Below, one piece after another: positions 62,761 through 64,000 of a DNA stretch of 64,000 bases. The first letter of the stretch is position 1. Each line of letters begins with the position of its first letter. Below the pieces are notes generated by a model. That model was not told the DNA's origin, ran no database searches, and was given only the letters and a program-made list of their open reading frames with translations. This DNA is from Monodelphis domestica (taxonomy: Eukaryota; Chordata; Mammalia; Didelphimorphia; Didelphidae). The DNA lies in contig NC_077235.1 in NCBI RefSeq assembly GCF_027887165.1, positions 4,305,818 to 4,369,817 on the forward strand. The letters run 5' to 3'. A program made the translations under genes and the position numbers.

Positions 62761-63100
62761 TATATGAGTTCAGCCATCCATAATTCACTCAGGTGATCAT
62801 TCTAAGCAGCCAACCATGACTTCTTATGTCTGTTCAGCTATCTTCCTGTCTGCTTCAAGCATTTCATATCTAACTCTCAACATCTTATCTTTCTTCCTTT
62901 TCTGGGCATCTCTGTTCAGCTGTTCATGCTTCTGTTAAGCCCACTTGAGTGTCCAGGAACTTCTAGCCAGGAATCTGTCTCTAACCCTAACTCTACCTGC
63001 TCTTTCTCTCATTTTCTCCATCTAACCCTTTATTATTTTTAGTTCATTCTTCTATTTGTTCTCTTTCTGTTTGGAATATTCATTTATTCTCTGCCTCTCT
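62761..63100. other. Unassigned DNA between pseudogene and SINE
   Basis: Ordinary-composition sequence, still somewhat T-rich on the + strand. I recognise no gene, RNA or repeat in it, apart from the short charged open stretch listed separately. Confidence 0.5.
62827..62934 (-). other. Short charged open stretch, possible exon or gene fragment
   Basis: On the minus strand, 36 codons lie between two stops and read as a helix-like charged peptide containing 'QLNRDAQKRKKDKMLRVRY' and 'EMLEADRKIAEQ'. The composition looks protein-like rather than random, but there is no start codon upstream in frame and I do not recognise the family. It may be a fragment of another retrocopy or chance. It lies just upstream of the nucleolin pseudogene in the same orientation. 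Confidence 0.3.
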
Positions 63101-63104
63101 AAGT

Positions 63105-63303
63105 CAGTGCCATCATTAGTCTCTGCAGCTGTGTGACTCCAAGCAAATCACTCCTGCCTCAATTTCCCCATTTTAAAATGAGGATAATAGCTGCACCAAC
63201 CTCACAGGTTGACTTTAAGGATCTAATGAGATAATATTTGTATAGCATTTATCACAGTGCCTGGCATATAGTAGTTTCTTAAGAAATGCTTATTTCTCTT
63301 CCC
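63105..63303 (+). mobile_element. CORE/MIR-type SINE, marsupial-like
   Basis: The sequence carries the MIR/CORE landmarks in order: 'gtgtgactccaagcaaatca' (tRNA-derived/core side), 'ctgcctcaatttccccattt', 'aaaatgaggataatagc', 'cctcacaggttg', 'aatgagataatatttgta', 'cacagtgcctggcatatagt' and the tail 'taagaaatgcttatttctct'. The tail ending in a C/T-rich stretch rather than a TGAATGAA repeat is the form I associate with marsupial MIR/CORE-SINEs. Such SINEs are mobilised by LINE-2/LINE-3-type machinery. It is diverged and inactive. Confidence 0.85.
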
Positions 63304-63850
63304 TTTTTTTGCTTCCCTTTCCTTCTGGCCCTGCTACATTCTGTGAATATCTGTAGACTTGACTCGGTGATGTTGCAGATGGAGGGAAAATTTGTTCTCT
63401 GAGACAATATTAATGACTGTTTTAGGAAGTTCTGTGTCTGATCGACAGATGCATCAAATGCTGTTACGAATCACTAATTTCAAGAGAAGCCCAAATGGAA
63501 ACATCTGTGAGATTCCATTGATTAACAAAGATGAAAACAAGATCAAACAATAACCAGATGCCAGACTGGGTACGAGAAGACAGGCCATGTATAGAGCTTT
63601 GAGGCACTCCCATGATTTGGGCAAAGAATTTGCCAATGGTTTAAGGAAAGTCATTGGAGTGGATGGAGCATTTAGTTGGATCTGGCTCTCCATCTTTGCC
63701 GCAGAGCTCTACCTTACGACCACACACTCACATGTACATGTGCTAGCAAAGCAGGGGAAGGAAAGTCGCCCAGTGCATGCACACGAGGGAATGGCTCACT
63801 AGATAGTGGTGTGCAGATGGCATGGATTCGCATTCTTCTGGTAGAAAAGA
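63304..63850. other. Unrecognised non-repetitive DNA
   Basis: Balanced-composition sequence. Short frames exist on both strands (79 codons on minus at 63454-63693, 71 codons on plus at 63587-63802), with no domain or family I recognise. I treat it as non-coding. Confidence 0.4.
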
Positions 63851-63854
63851 AAGA

Positions 63855-63960
63855 AATATGAACATGAAGAATTCAGAGAAAATCGTGAAGTTCTATATGA
63901 CCAGGTGCAGAGTAAAGGAAGAGAGCACTTTACAGAACAATCATGGGAGCACTAGGGGAG
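63855..63960 (+). repeat. Possible marsupial interspersed-repeat fragment
   Basis: Phrases such as 'gaattcagagaaaatc', 'agttctatatgac', 'ggtgcagagtaaagga' and 'cagaacaatcatgggag' resemble, from memory, a common marsupial repeat that reads like 'gaattcagagaa...', 'tatatgaa', 'tgcagagtgaag', 'agaacaat'. I cannot assign the class or confirm the match without a repeat library. Confidence 0.35.
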
Positions 63961-64000
63961 ATAAGAGTGCAAAGCTTCTGAGTTGACTCAGTGCAGTAAC

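Noticed and set aside
62980-62995. Telomere-like 'ctaaccctaac' phrase
   Set aside because: It is a single short occurrence with no tandem TTAGGG/CCCTAA array around it.
63454-63693. 79-codon minus-strand frame as a small membrane protein gene
   Set aside because: It is hydrophobic in places, but there is no recognisable family, a competing frame is open on the other strand, and there is no supporting signal. It is kept as unassigned DNA.

Overview
The window is vertebrate genomic DNA, most likely from a marsupial. No intact protein-coding or RNA gene can be supported in it. The marsupial inference rests on a CORE/MIR-type SINE near 63.1-63.3 kb whose 3' end has the marsupial-style tail (an AAATGCTTATTT block followed by CT) and, more weakly, on a short stretch near 63.86 kb that resembles an interspersed repeat I recall from opossum and devil DNA.

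Layout. Positions 1 to about 59.2 kb are a giant strand-asymmetric domain whose + strand is overwhelmingly C and T. It is not one simple repeat but a mosaic: (a) 0.6-3.2 kb, diverged tandem units of about 600 bp; (b) 3.2-8.3 kb, irregular pyrimidine sequence with one (CA)n block; (c) 8.3-10.2 kb and again 18.4-57.1 kb, a long-period array built from recurring anchor phrases about 1.0-1.5 kb apart, studded with pure (CT)n tracts of 60-100 bp; (d) 10.4-11.3 kb and 57.15-57.6 kb, a unit of about 160-175 bp; (e) 13.2-16.7 kb, a CTC/CTT/CAC triplet domain that is a GGA/GGT-rich purine strand on the minus side.

Three islands of more normal composition interrupt the domain (11.46-12.86, 17.45-18.43 and 57.82-59.22 kb), with a fourth island head at 59.26 kb. 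They are copies of one sequence family of about 1.4 kb. The first and last belong to a nearly identical direct duplication of about 2.1 kb whose copies lie 46 kb apart. Pyrimidine DNA always lies between the end of one island and the head of the next, with spacer lengths of about 30 bp, 4.6 kb and 39 kb. This suggests an old tandem array whose junctions have expanded to very different extents.

From 59.4 to 62.76 kb the minus strand carries a decayed nucleolin (NCL) processed pseudogene. All four RNA-recognition motifs, the stop-codon region and the lysine/acidic amino-terminal blocks can be recognised, with many stops and frame changes. Its acidic tract has grown to about 1.3 kb of pure GAG/GAA-type sequence containing a minisatellite of about 100 bp, and amino-terminal modules are duplicated and out of order. 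The last 1.2 kb is ordinary DNA with the SINE and no recognisable gene.

The long open frames across the pyrimidine domain are artefacts: every stop codon needs A or G, so a C/T-only strand is open in all frames. I see no multi-gene system. The most interesting content is the domain itself: its organisation, its ability to form unusual DNA structures, and the possibility that a + strand transcript would be a dense array of polypyrimidine-tract and 3' splice-site-like elements.
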